Source: Clostridia bacterium (GTDB lineage Bacteria; Bacillota; Clostridia; Christensenellales; Aristaeellaceae). From it: a stretch of DNA of 42,775 bases. Below, piece by piece: positions 17,301-23,715 of the stretch (the first letter of the stretch is position 1; each line of letters begins with the position of its first letter). The notes beneath the pieces are model-generated. The model searched no databases, was not told the origin of the DNA, and was given only the letters and a program-made list of their open reading frames with translations. The position numbers and the translations under genes were made by a program. The DNA is taken from the NCBI GenBank assembly GCA_017615475.1, contig JAGAAC010000037.1, positions 1 through 42,775 of the forward strand. Reading direction: 5' to 3'.

Positions 17301-18144
17301 CAACTACAAAGCTACCGGATGGAAAGCCCCGGCCCTGCATATCGCGAAACCCGGCGTGCTGATTCCGGCGTTCCCGGGCACCAACTGCGAAGTGGACAGC
17401 GCCCGCGCGGCGGAAGATGCCGGCGCGAAGGCAGAGATCTTTGTTGTCCGGAACCGGTCCGCGGAGGATATTGTCCGCAGCGCGGAAGAATTCGCGGCGA
17501 AGGTGCGTGAAAACCAAATGATCTTCATCCCCGGCGGATTCTCCGGCGGCGATGAACCGGACGGCAGCGCGAAGTTCATTATCGCCTTCTTCCGGAACCA
17601 GGGCGTCACCGAAGCGGTGACCGAGATGCTGGACAAGCGGGACGGCCTGATGTGCGGTATCTGCAACGGCTTCCAGGCCCTGATCAAGCTGGGACTGGTG
17701 CCTTACGGCAAGATCATTGAAACCGATGAGCACTGCCCGACCCTGACCTTCAACACCATCGGCCGGCACCAGAGCCGGATTGTCCGCACCCGGGTGGCCA
17801 GCACGCTGAGCCCCTGGCTTCGCGGCGCTGAGCAGGGCGCGGTTTACAGCGTGCCGATCAGCCACGGTGAGGGACGCTTCCTGGCAGAGGAAAGCCTGAT
17901 CCGGAAGCTGGCGGAGAACGGCCAGATCGCCACCCAGTATGTGGACCTGGACGACCAGCCGACCATGGACCTGCGCTTCAATCCCAACGGAAGCCTGTAT
18001 GCCATTGAAGGCATTACCAGCCCGGACGGCCGTGTCTTCGGCAAGATGGGCCACAGCGAGCGGGTCGGGAAGGATCTGTACAAGAACGTTCCCGGCAACT
18101 ACGACATTAAGATGTTCGAATCCGCCGTTAAGTATTTCAGATAA
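14389..18144 (+). CDS. purL: Phosphoribosylformylglycinamidine synthase, single chain
   Basis: This 1251-aa enzyme converts FGAR, glutamine and ATP to FGAM. It is the long single-chain form rather than the PurS/PurL/PurQ complex usual in Bacillus. In order there are the N-terminal PurS-like domain ([20 protein letters not shown]), a linker with [12 protein letters not shown], the first ATP domain ([32 protein letters not shown]), a second PurM-like half ([15 protein letters not shown]), and a C-terminal class I glutaminase ([38 protein letters not shown] with Cys near 1092, SHGEGRF). I choose ATG 14389 because GAGG (14380-14383) precedes it at good spacing; the ATG at 14368 lies in the AT-rich repeat. 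Confidence 0.96.
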   Translation: [1251 protein letters not shown]

Positions 18145-18160
18145 TCCCCCGATGCAAGTT

Positions 18161-18192
18161 CATGCTGATGAACCTGGAACTTTCATCAGCGT
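18161..18192 (+). other. Hairpin between purL and fhs
   Basis: GCTGATGAA and TTCATCAGC are perfect 9-bp arms with a loop of about 10 nt, followed by TTGTGAATAATGAATG of the AT-rich repeat type. There is no T-tract, so fhs can be read through from the purine operon. Confidence 0.5.
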
Positions 18193-18234
18193 GAGTTGTG
18201 AATAATGAATGAAAAGAAACCGGAGGTTGCAGCC

Positions 18235-19911
18235 ATGGCGTACTTAACCGACATCGAGATTGCCCAGCAGTGTAAAATGAAGCCGATCATGGAGATCGCG
18301 AAAAAAGCCCATGTAGACGAGAAGTACGTGGAACAGTACGGCCGCTACAAGGCCAAGATTGATCCGGCTCTGATTGATGAGACGGACCGGAAACCCGGCA
18401 AGCTGATCCTGGTGACAGCGATTACCCCCACCCCCGCGGGTGAAGGCAAAACGACCACGACCATCGGCCTGGCGGACGGCCTGTCCCGGATCGGCAAGGA
18501 TGTCACGGTGGCCCTGCGTGAGCCCAGCCTTGGACCGGTTTTCGGTGTGAAGGGCGGCGCGGCCGGCGGCGGATATGCCCAGGTGGTGCCCATGGAGGAT
18601 ATCAACCTTCACTTCACCGGCGACTTCCACGCCATCGGCGCTGCGAACAACCTGCTTGCCGCCATGCTGGACAACCATATCCAGCAGGGAAATGCCCTGG
18701 GAATCGATGTGAAGAAAATTACCTGGAAGCGCTGCGTGGATATGAATGACCGCCAGCTCCGCTTTGTGGTGGACGGCCTGGGCGGCAAAGCCAACGGTAC
18801 GCCCCGTGAAGACGGTTTCGATATCACAGTGGCCAGCGAGATCATGGCGGTGTTCTGCCTGGCGTCCTCCATGGCGGACCTGAAGGCACGCCTGTCCAGG
18901 ATTATCGTGGCCTATACCTATGATGACAAGCCTGTCACCGCAGGTGACCTGAAGGCGACCGGCGCCATGGCAGCCCTGCTGCGCGACGCCCTGAAGCCGA
19001 ACCTGGTGCAGACGCTGGAGGGCACTCCGGCCTTTGTGCACGGCGGACCTTTCGCCAATATTGCCCACGGCTGCAACTCCGTGATGGCAACCCGCATGGC
19101 AATGCGGATGGGCGACTATACCGTGACAGAAGCCGGCTTCGGTGCCGACCTGGGCGCGGAGAAGTTCCTGGATATCAAGTGCCGTATGGCCGGCCTGACG
19201 CCGGATGCGGTGGTTGTGGTCGGTACCGTCCGCGCGCTGAAGATGCACGGCGGCCTGGACAAGAAACAGCTGGCGGATGAAGACCTGGCCGCGCTGGAAA
19301 AGGGGATCCCGAACCTGCTGCGCCATGTGAACAATATCAAGAATGTGTACCAGCTTCCCTGTGTGGTGGCCATCAACCGCTTCCCCACAGATACGGACGC
19401 GGAAATTGATTTCATCATCCGTAAGTGCCGGGAACTGGGTGTCAACACCGTTTTGTCCACCGTCTGGGCAGAAGGCGGCAAGGGCGGCGAGGACCTGGCC
19501 CGCGAGGTTGTGCGGCTGTGCGAAGAGGAGCAGGGCAATTTCACCTTCTCCTATGAGCTGGATGCCTCCATTGAGGAGAAGCTGGAAGCTGTCACAAAGA
19601 AGATCTACGGCGGCGCCGGCGTGGCCCTGACTCCCGCTGCGAAGAAGCAGGCGGAGCGGCTCACCGCGCTGGGCTTTGACAAGATGCCCGTGTGCGTGGC
19701 CAAGACTCAATATTCCTTCTCGGATGATCCGTCCCTGCTGGGCGCGCCGGAAGGATTCACCGTCACCGTCCGTAACCTGAAGGTTTCCGCGGGTGCCGGC
19801 TTCCTGGTAGCCCTGACCGGTGAGATTATGACCATGCCGGGCCTGCCGAAGTCCCCCGCCGCCGAACGGATCGACGTGGATGACAACGGAAAGATCAGCG
19901 GCCTGTTCTGA
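18235..19911 (+). CDS. fhs: Formate--tetrahydrofolate ligase
   Basis: Fhs makes 10-formyl-THF from formate, THF and ATP. The 558-aa protein has the N-terminal [11 protein letters not shown], the P-loop [18 protein letters not shown] (about 63-80), [36 protein letters not shown], the [15 protein letters not shown] loop, [19 protein letters not shown] and a C-terminal [12 protein letters not shown]. The start is ATG 18235 with GGAGG (18222-18226) 8 nt upstream; the earlier ATG 18205 lies in repeat sequence. Location behind purL fits supply of formyl groups to PurN and the AICAR transformylase. In acetogens it also works in the Wood-Ljungdahl pathway, but nothing here shows that. Confidence 0.97.
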   Translation: MAYLTDIEIAQQCKMKPIMEIAKKAHVDEKYVEQYGRYKAKIDPALIDETDRKPGKLILVTAITPTPAGEGKTTTTIGLADGLSRIGKDVTVALREPSLGPVFGVKGGAAGGGYAQVVPMEDINLHFTGDFHAIGAANNLLAAMLDNHIQQGNALGIDVKKITWKRCVDMNDRQLRFVVDGLGGKANGTPREDGFDITVASEIMAVFCLASSMADLKARLSRIIVAYTYDDKPVTAGDLKATGAMAALLRDALKPNLVQTLEGTPAFVHGGPFANIAHGCNSVMATRMAMRMGDYTVTEAGFGADLGAEKFLDIKCRMAGLTPDAVVVVGTVRALKMHGGLDKKQLADEDLAALEKGIPNLLRHVNNIKNVYQLPCVVAINRFPTDTDAEIDFIIRKCRELGVNTVLSTVWAEGGKGGEDLAREVVRLCEEEQGNFTFSYELDASIEEKLEAVTKKIYGGAGVALTPAAKKQAERLTALGFDKMPVCVAKTQYSFSDDPSLLGAPEGFTVTVRNLKVSAGAGFLVALTGEIMTMPGLPKSPAAERIDVDDNGKISGLF

Positions 19912-19935
19912 GAAAAGAGAAGAGATCAAAAAGCG

Positions 19936-19958
19936 CCCCGGAAGCTCAGCTTCCGGGG
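19936..19958 (-). terminator. Intrinsic terminator of the two-component operon, stop codon in the loop
   Basis: CCCCGGAAGC (19936-19945) and GCTTCCGGGG (19949-19958) are perfect 10-bp arms with TCA as loop, which is the TGA stop of the minus-strand regulator. On the minus strand the stem is followed by CGCTTTTTG, a fair U-tract. It lies 25 bp after the fhs stop and may act weakly in the other direction as well. Confidence 0.75.
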
Positions 19959-20638
19959 TGCATTGTTTCTACGATGCGGTCGAACCGGATTTCTTTCAGG
20001 TGCCGGACGACTTCGCTGACTGATTTCATATTGAACTTCTTCAGGATGCTGTGGATCTGTGTTTTGACGGTTCCCTGGGAGACATAGCGGGATTCCGAAA
20101 TCTGCCGGGCGTTCATTCCCTGGTACAGGCATTTCAGCACCTCAAACTCACTGTTGGACAGCATGGTGAGGATGTTCAGGCCGTAGAGCAGGCCGTTCTG
20201 CTCCTCCCGGACCCGCTTCAGTTCCTGGATGATTTTTTCCGCGTATTTGGGACGGAGGATCATCTGGTTCTGGTGGGCGTTCCGGATGGAGGTCAGGATC
20301 TGGCTGATGGAGTCCGTCTTGATAATATAGTCGATGACACCGGCGCAGTAAGCCTGGAAGAGCAGATCATCGTCCTCCAGAATGGTCAGGATGATGATTT
20401 TGGTGGCGGGGTGCTCCCTCAGGATCTGCTTGGAGGCGGAGATGCCGGCAATCCGGGTTTCCATCTGGATGTCCATCAGGATGATGTCCGGACGGAGATC
20501 CTGGGCCATCTGGACCGCTTCCGCGCCGGAAGCGGCGGTTCCGACAAGCTCCATATCCGCCTCATGGCTGATGATGTTGGAAAAATAGCTCCGGATTTCG
20601 GGGCTGTCATCCGCCATCATAATTCGAATCCGATCCAT
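19946..20638 (-). CDS. Two-component response regulator, NarL/LuxR type
   Basis: The 230-aa protein has an N-terminal receiver domain (MADDSPEIR acidic pair near 10-11, phospho-acceptor Asp in DIILMDIQM near 56, conserved Thr in IIILTILEDDD, Lys in YIIKTDS) and a C-terminal LuxR-type helix-turn-helix (LSNSEFEVLKCLYQGMNARQISESRYVSQGTVKTQIHSILKKFNMKS). Its start overlaps the stop of the kinase gene by one base (TAATG), so the two are partners. The regulon is unknown; nearby candidates are its own operon and the divergent structured RNA. The last codons form one arm of the terminator. Confidence 0.93.
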   Translation of the reverse strand: MDRIRIMMADDSPEIRSYFSNIISHEADMELVGTAASGAEAVQMAQDLRPDIILMDIQMETRIAGISASKQILREHPATKIIILTILEDDDLLFQAYCAGVIDYIIKTDSISQILTSIRNAHQNQMILRPKYAEKIIQELKRVREEQNGLLYGLNILTMLSNSEFEVLKCLYQGMNARQISESRYVSQGTVKTQIHSILKKFNMKSVSEVVRHLKEIRFDRIVETMHPGS

Positions 20639-22176
20639 TATGTGTCAATCCTTTCTCTGGGCAGGAGAATATCCACCTGGGTATAGGATTTACCGGCCTG
20701 GTCGCTGCTCTTGATCCGCATCTGGCCCAGCTGGGCGTTGACGACGCGGAAAGCATAGGGAAGACCGATTCCCCAGTTGCTGGTCTTTGATTTTGTGGAA
20801 ACAAAGGGCATCATAACCCGTCGAAGCTCCTGCTGCGGGATGCCGGGGCCGTTGTCCCGGATGGCCAGGCTGACCCAGGCTTTGCTGGCTTCGACGCTGA
20901 CGGAAAGGACCTTGTCCTCCCGTCCGGTCAGCTGCAGGGCGTCCACGGCGTTGACAAAGATGTTTTTCAGCGCGTTCCGGGTGTGATATTCGTCCACCAT
21001 GCAGTAAACCGGTTCGTCGCAGAAATGCCTTTCGCACCGGATGCCCTCCGGCAGGGTCAGGTTGTCCAGCGCCTGGCTGACCAGTTTGCGCATGTCAGTC
21101 GGTGTGGCGTGGAGATGCAGTTCACGGATCCGGTTCAGGGAGGAGGTAATCATCTCCATCCGGTCCTTTGAAATCTCGGTCAGGCGGTCCAGCTTCTCCA
21201 GCCCTTCCGGGGTGCCGTAGGCATCACGGGCTTCATTGGCCAGGATCAGAATGCTGAACATCAGGTTTTTTTCAGAGTGAAAAACGTCCTTCAGGTTCCG
21301 GTTCAGGTCCTCGATGCTGTTCTTCATAGCCCGCTTGCGGGAAAGCAGCACCAGGTCGCCGCTGAAGATCCGGTTGGCGCTGGCCAGGATCAGGATCAGC
21401 GTCAGGAGGGAGAACAGCAGGAAGAACAGGGTGATCCATCCAGGCAGCCAGGAGCCGTGTGCGAAGAACCAGAAAGCGCTCAGGAAAACGGACTGGCTGC
21501 TCAGGGCAAGCGGATTGGTGTGGAACACGATAAAGAACACAAAACCGTACAGGCTGGTGATGCCCAGGAGCAGGAAGAACGTATCGCCGAAGCAGGTGAC
21601 GTTTTTCCGGATATACTGCACGGTCAGCAGCAGCGCCGGAGACATGACAAACAGCAGGATCAGCCCTTTGAACAGGACGTCCGTCAGGGAAAGCAGACGG
21701 ACGAAGGAAGCACGTGCCGCTCCGGTGAGCGCGTAGTATCTCATGTACAGGCGGAAGGCGCAGGCGGGGGAGAAAAAGACCATATACGCTGTCAGGAACA
21801 GGGCAACGGCAGTGCCGCACAGGATCTCCCAGAAAAGCCGGTGATGGATGGTTTTGATATTCCGGGCGATCAGCATCAGCATCAGTACAATGCCGCAGAA
21901 AAAGACCAGCGTGCCGATGTTTCGCAGCGTCTGTGCCTGGGCCAGCGGAAGCCGCATACGGGAGATCAGCTGGAACAGCTCCAGGTCCAGTGACCGGAGC
22001 GGGAAGATCCGCGGCGTGGTATACATGGAGGTGCTGCTTGTCTGGAACATGACCGCGACAGAGGCGATGCTGATCCCGGCGTTCATCAGGAACAGCGGGA
22101 ATCCGTAACGGCTGCGGAGGGAAAAGATCAGCAGCAGAACCGCGGAAATGGCCAGGATCAGGATGCTCAGTGCCAT
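20638..22176 (-). CDS. Membrane sensor histidine kinase with multi-span N-terminal domain
   Basis: The 512-aa protein begins with about seven or eight hydrophobic segments (residues 1-20, 30-45, 88-105, 118-140, 165-188, 200-220 and a long hydrophobic stretch to about 270), with no recognisable extracellular sensor fold. The kinase core follows: a phospho-accepting His near 300 in VFHSEKNLMFSI (HxxKN type), an N-box NALKNIFVNAVDAL, G1 DNGPGIP, and G2 WGIGLPYAFRVV. The ATG 22176 is preceded by GGGAAAG. Regulator and kinase are co-transcribed, kinase first. The signal is unknown. The short ATPase and HxxKN box are unlike the usual HisKA order. Confidence 0.9.
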   Translation of the reverse strand: MALSILILAISAVLLLIFSLRSRYGFPLFLMNAGISIASVAVMFQTSSTSMYTTPRIFPLRSLDLELFQLISRMRLPLAQAQTLRNIGTLVFFCGIVLMLMLIARNIKTIHHRLFWEILCGTAVALFLTAYMVFFSPACAFRLYMRYYALTGAARASFVRLLSLTDVLFKGLILLFVMSPALLLTVQYIRKNVTCFGDTFFLLLGITSLYGFVFFIVFHTNPLALSSQSVFLSAFWFFAHGSWLPGWITLFFLLFSLLTLILILASANRIFSGDLVLLSRKRAMKNSIEDLNRNLKDVFHSEKNLMFSILILANEARDAYGTPEGLEKLDRLTEISKDRMEMITSSLNRIRELHLHATPTDMRKLVSQALDNLTLPEGIRCERHFCDEPVYCMVDEYHTRNALKNIFVNAVDALQLTGREDKVLSVSVEASKAWVSLAIRDNGPGIPQQELRRVMMPFVSTKSKTSNWGIGLPYAFRVVNAQLGQMRIKSSDQAGKSYTQVDILLPRERIDT

Positions 22177-22227
22177 AGGCGGTTCTTTCCCCTTTCTTTG
22201 TTGTATGGTACGGCGTTTCTTTACTGT

Positions 22228-22256
22228 ATGCTAACACAGACAATGCTTTGTTTCAA
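22228..22256 (-). promoter_or_regulatory. Probable promoter of the histidine kinase operon
   Basis: On the minus strand TTGAAA (22256-22251) is followed after 17 nt by TAGCAT (22233-22228), about 50 bp before the kinase start. Upstream of it CAGGGTATAT (22275-22284) and ATATACCCTG (22290-22299) form a perfect 10-bp palindrome with a 5-nt centre, a plausible operator. Confidence 0.5.
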
Positions 22257-22274
22257 GGGACGTGTTTTTTGCGG

Positions 22275-22299
22275 CAGGGTATATAAAACATATACCCTG
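22275..22299. promoter_or_regulatory. Palindrome upstream of kinase operon, operator-like
   Basis: CAGGGTATAT-AAAAC-ATATACCCTG is a perfect dyad. It has no T-tract on either strand, so it is more likely a protein-binding site than a terminator. It lies between the kinase promoter and the structured RNA promoter and could serve both. Confidence 0.45.
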
Positions 22300-22360
22300 T
22301 CCTGTGCCTGCGGGCAGGCGGAATTCCGGATGCTGTGCCAGGGTAGAAGAAAAATCGGAC

Positions 22361-22388
22361 TGTTCAGGCAGGGGGATCCATATATAAT
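22361..22388 (+). promoter_or_regulatory. Promoter of the structured RNA
   Basis: A consensus -10 TATAAT lies at 22383-22388. A weak -35 (TGTTCA, 22361-22366) is 16 nt upstream. Transcription would begin near 22395. Confidence 0.55.
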
Positions 22389-22394
22389 AGTAAT

Positions 22395-22690
22395 AGAATG
22401 AGACAGGTAGGAAGTTTTGCCTGCAAAGGCAATTGATTCATCAATCATGCAGATGATTCCGATGGTCTCCTCCGATAGAAGGACTTTCCGCGCGGGTTCA
22501 TTGAGCAAGCTGCCTGCGGCATCCTGCTGATACAGGGCCCGGGAGCTGACAACCGGCTCAACACTGCTTTCGGGAACAGAAGCCCGATGTGCAGGCCTCC
22601 TAAACCGCGCAGTCCGGTCAGGTGTTACCAGGGACAGCTGACCGGTTGGAGAGTCCAGGTGCGCCGGCAGATTTTGCCGGCGTGTTTTTT
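22395..22690 (+). ncRNA. Structured non-coding RNA, candidate raiA-type
   Basis: About 295 nt lie between a consensus -10 box and a strong intrinsic terminator, with no good coding frame. The sequence folds as a closed multi-branch structure: GGACTTTCC (22481-22489) with GGAGAGTCC (22648-22656, one G-U pair); GCGCGG (22490-22495) with CCGCGC (22605-22610); TTGAGC (22501-22506) with GCTCAA (22556-22561); CCTG/CAGG (22523-22536); TCGGG/CCCGA (22570-22587); and CCGGTCAG (22614-22621) with CTGACCGG (22638-22645). The single-stranded strings GGTTCATTGAGCAAG, TTTCGGGAACAGAAG and GCAGGCCTCCTAAACC look like conserved RNA rather than spacer, and from memory resemble the raiA RNA of Firmicutes. The family name is uncertain; existence of a structured RNA is better supported. 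It does not show RNase P, tmRNA, SRP or T-box signatures. Confidence 0.65.
22661..22690 (+). terminator. Intrinsic terminator of the structured RNA
   Basis: CGCCGGCA (22662-22669) and TGCCGGCG (22675-22682) form an 8-bp GC-rich stem with a 5-nt loop, followed by TGTTTTTT. It is strong on the plus strand only. Confidence 0.85.
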
Positions 22691-22728
22691 GTTCGGCGGG
22701 AACGGGGAGAAAAGCATCGCGCATCGGA

Positions 22729-22758
22729 TTGACGGTCTTTCCCTCTTCGGGATATACT
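22729..22758 (+). promoter_or_regulatory. Promoter of the PHP-domain gene
   Basis: TTGACG (22729-22734), an 18-nt spacer and TATACT (22753-22758) lie about 60 bp before the ATG. It lies after the RNA terminator, so the gene has its own transcript. Confidence 0.6.
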
Positions 22759-22820
22759 GTGTCGGCATTCACGCACTGCGCAGCGGCGTGAAAGAACAAA
22801 GCATTTTTCGGGAGAACAAC

Positions 22821-23648
22821 ATGTCAGGCTACCTGTACGAGACGCATATGCATACGAGCCCGGCCAGCGGCTGCTCAGATACAAAAGGCCGGGAATATAT
22901 TCCCCGTTATATTGACGCGGGTTACAGCGGAATGATCATTACAGACCACTTTTTCCATGGCAATACCGGCATAGACCGCAGCCTGCCCTGGCGGGAGTTT
23001 GTGAACGGATTCTGCGCCGGCTATGAGGATGCGCTGAATGAGGGAATCAAACGGAATTTCCCTGTCTTCTTCGGATGGGAGGAAACTTTTCAGGGAGACG
23101 ATTACCTGGTTTACGGGCTGGACAAGCAATGGCTGCTGGACCATCCGGAAGTAATCCGTTATTCCCGGAAGGAGCAGTATGAACAGGTGAAAGCGGCCGG
23201 CGGATGTGTGGTCCAGGCGCATCCTTTCCGGGAAGCGCATTATATTCCTGCAATCAATCTCTGCCCGGAACTGGCGGACGGAATCGAGATTTTCAACGCC
23301 GGTAACGAGATGAAGTGGAACAGCCTGGCGTTCCGGTGGGCCGGCCTGCTGGATCTCCCGGTGACTGCGGGATCGGATAACCACCATGCCAACCGGATGT
23401 GCCCGGAAAACCTGGCCGGCGTGGTACTGGACCATCCGCTGAAATGCATTCAGGATTATGTAAAAGTTATTAAGGAGCGGCAGCCCATCGGTCTCCGGAT
23501 CCCGGTTCCGGTTCCGGAGTGGACCGTGGAACTGCAGCCGAATCTCCCGGCCGTCTGGTATGACGGGGAGGAAAAACCGACGGGAATCCGGGTCATGGAT
23601 TCGCTCCTGAGAGGAGAAATCGTGACGGATGGGCAGCCCGAAGGCTGA
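22821..23648 (+). CDS. PHP-domain metal-dependent phosphoesterase family protein
   Basis: The 275-aa protein is a PHP-superfamily hydrolase, cytoplasmic, with no signal peptide. Metal-ligand motifs are visible in order: ETHMHTSPASGCS (H-x-H) near 7-19, a GMIITDHFF motif near 45, GWEETFQGDDYLVYG near 90, VVQAHPFRE near 135, and GSDNHHANR near 190. The substrate is unknown; homologues act on phosphoesters such as histidinol phosphate or nucleotides, but this one has no purine or His pathway neighbours. Start ATG 22821 follows GGGAG; the frame is open further upstream only because it runs through the structured RNA. A terminator follows directly. Confidence 0.85.
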   Translation: MSGYLYETHMHTSPASGCSDTKGREYIPRYIDAGYSGMIITDHFFHGNTGIDRSLPWREFVNGFCAGYEDALNEGIKRNFPVFFGWEETFQGDDYLVYGLDKQWLLDHPEVIRYSRKEQYEQVKAAGGCVVQAHPFREAHYIPAINLCPELADGIEIFNAGNEMKWNSLAFRWAGLLDLPVTAGSDNHHANRMCPENLAGVVLDHPLKCIQDYVKVIKERQPIGLRIPVPVPEWTVELQPNLPAVWYDGEEKPTGIRVMDSLLRGEIVTDGQPEG

Positions 23649-23664
23649 GAAAAAACAAGCATAA

Positions 23665-23698
23665 AATCCCCCCGCCGGGATACTCCGGCGGGGGGATT
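23665..23698. terminator. Bidirectional terminator between PHP gene and SpoIID-like gene
   Basis: AATCCCCCCGCCGG (23665-23678) and CCGGCGGGGGGATT (23685-23698) are perfect 14-bp arms with a 6-nt loop. The T-tract on either side is poor (ATTCCTGTT on plus, ATTTTATG on minus). Convergent gene ends flank it. Confidence 0.75.
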
Positions 23699-23715
23699 CC
23701 TGTTGATATTCCGGT

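Noticed and set aside
14359-18054. Very long open frame (over 1200 codons) antisense to purL
   Set aside because: It mirrors the codon periodicity of purL, has no family motifs and no ribosome site; a known artefact opposite GC-rich genes.
18244-19929. Open frame antisense to fhs
   Set aside because: Same reason: His/Gln-rich translation without motifs, fully covered by fhs.
22661-22690. T-box or SRP RNA as identity of the structured RNA
   Set aside because: No T-box consensus (AGGGTGG) and no SRP GGAAG-type tetraloop domain could be found.
22221-22799. Minus-strand open frame of 192 codons over the structured RNA
   Set aside because: No ribosome site or motifs; the stems and the plus-strand promoter and terminator fit an RNA gene better.
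22587-22820. N-terminal extension of the PHP gene
   Set aside because: It would run through the RNA terminator and the PHP promoter; ATG 22821 has a ribosome site and starts the conserved domain.
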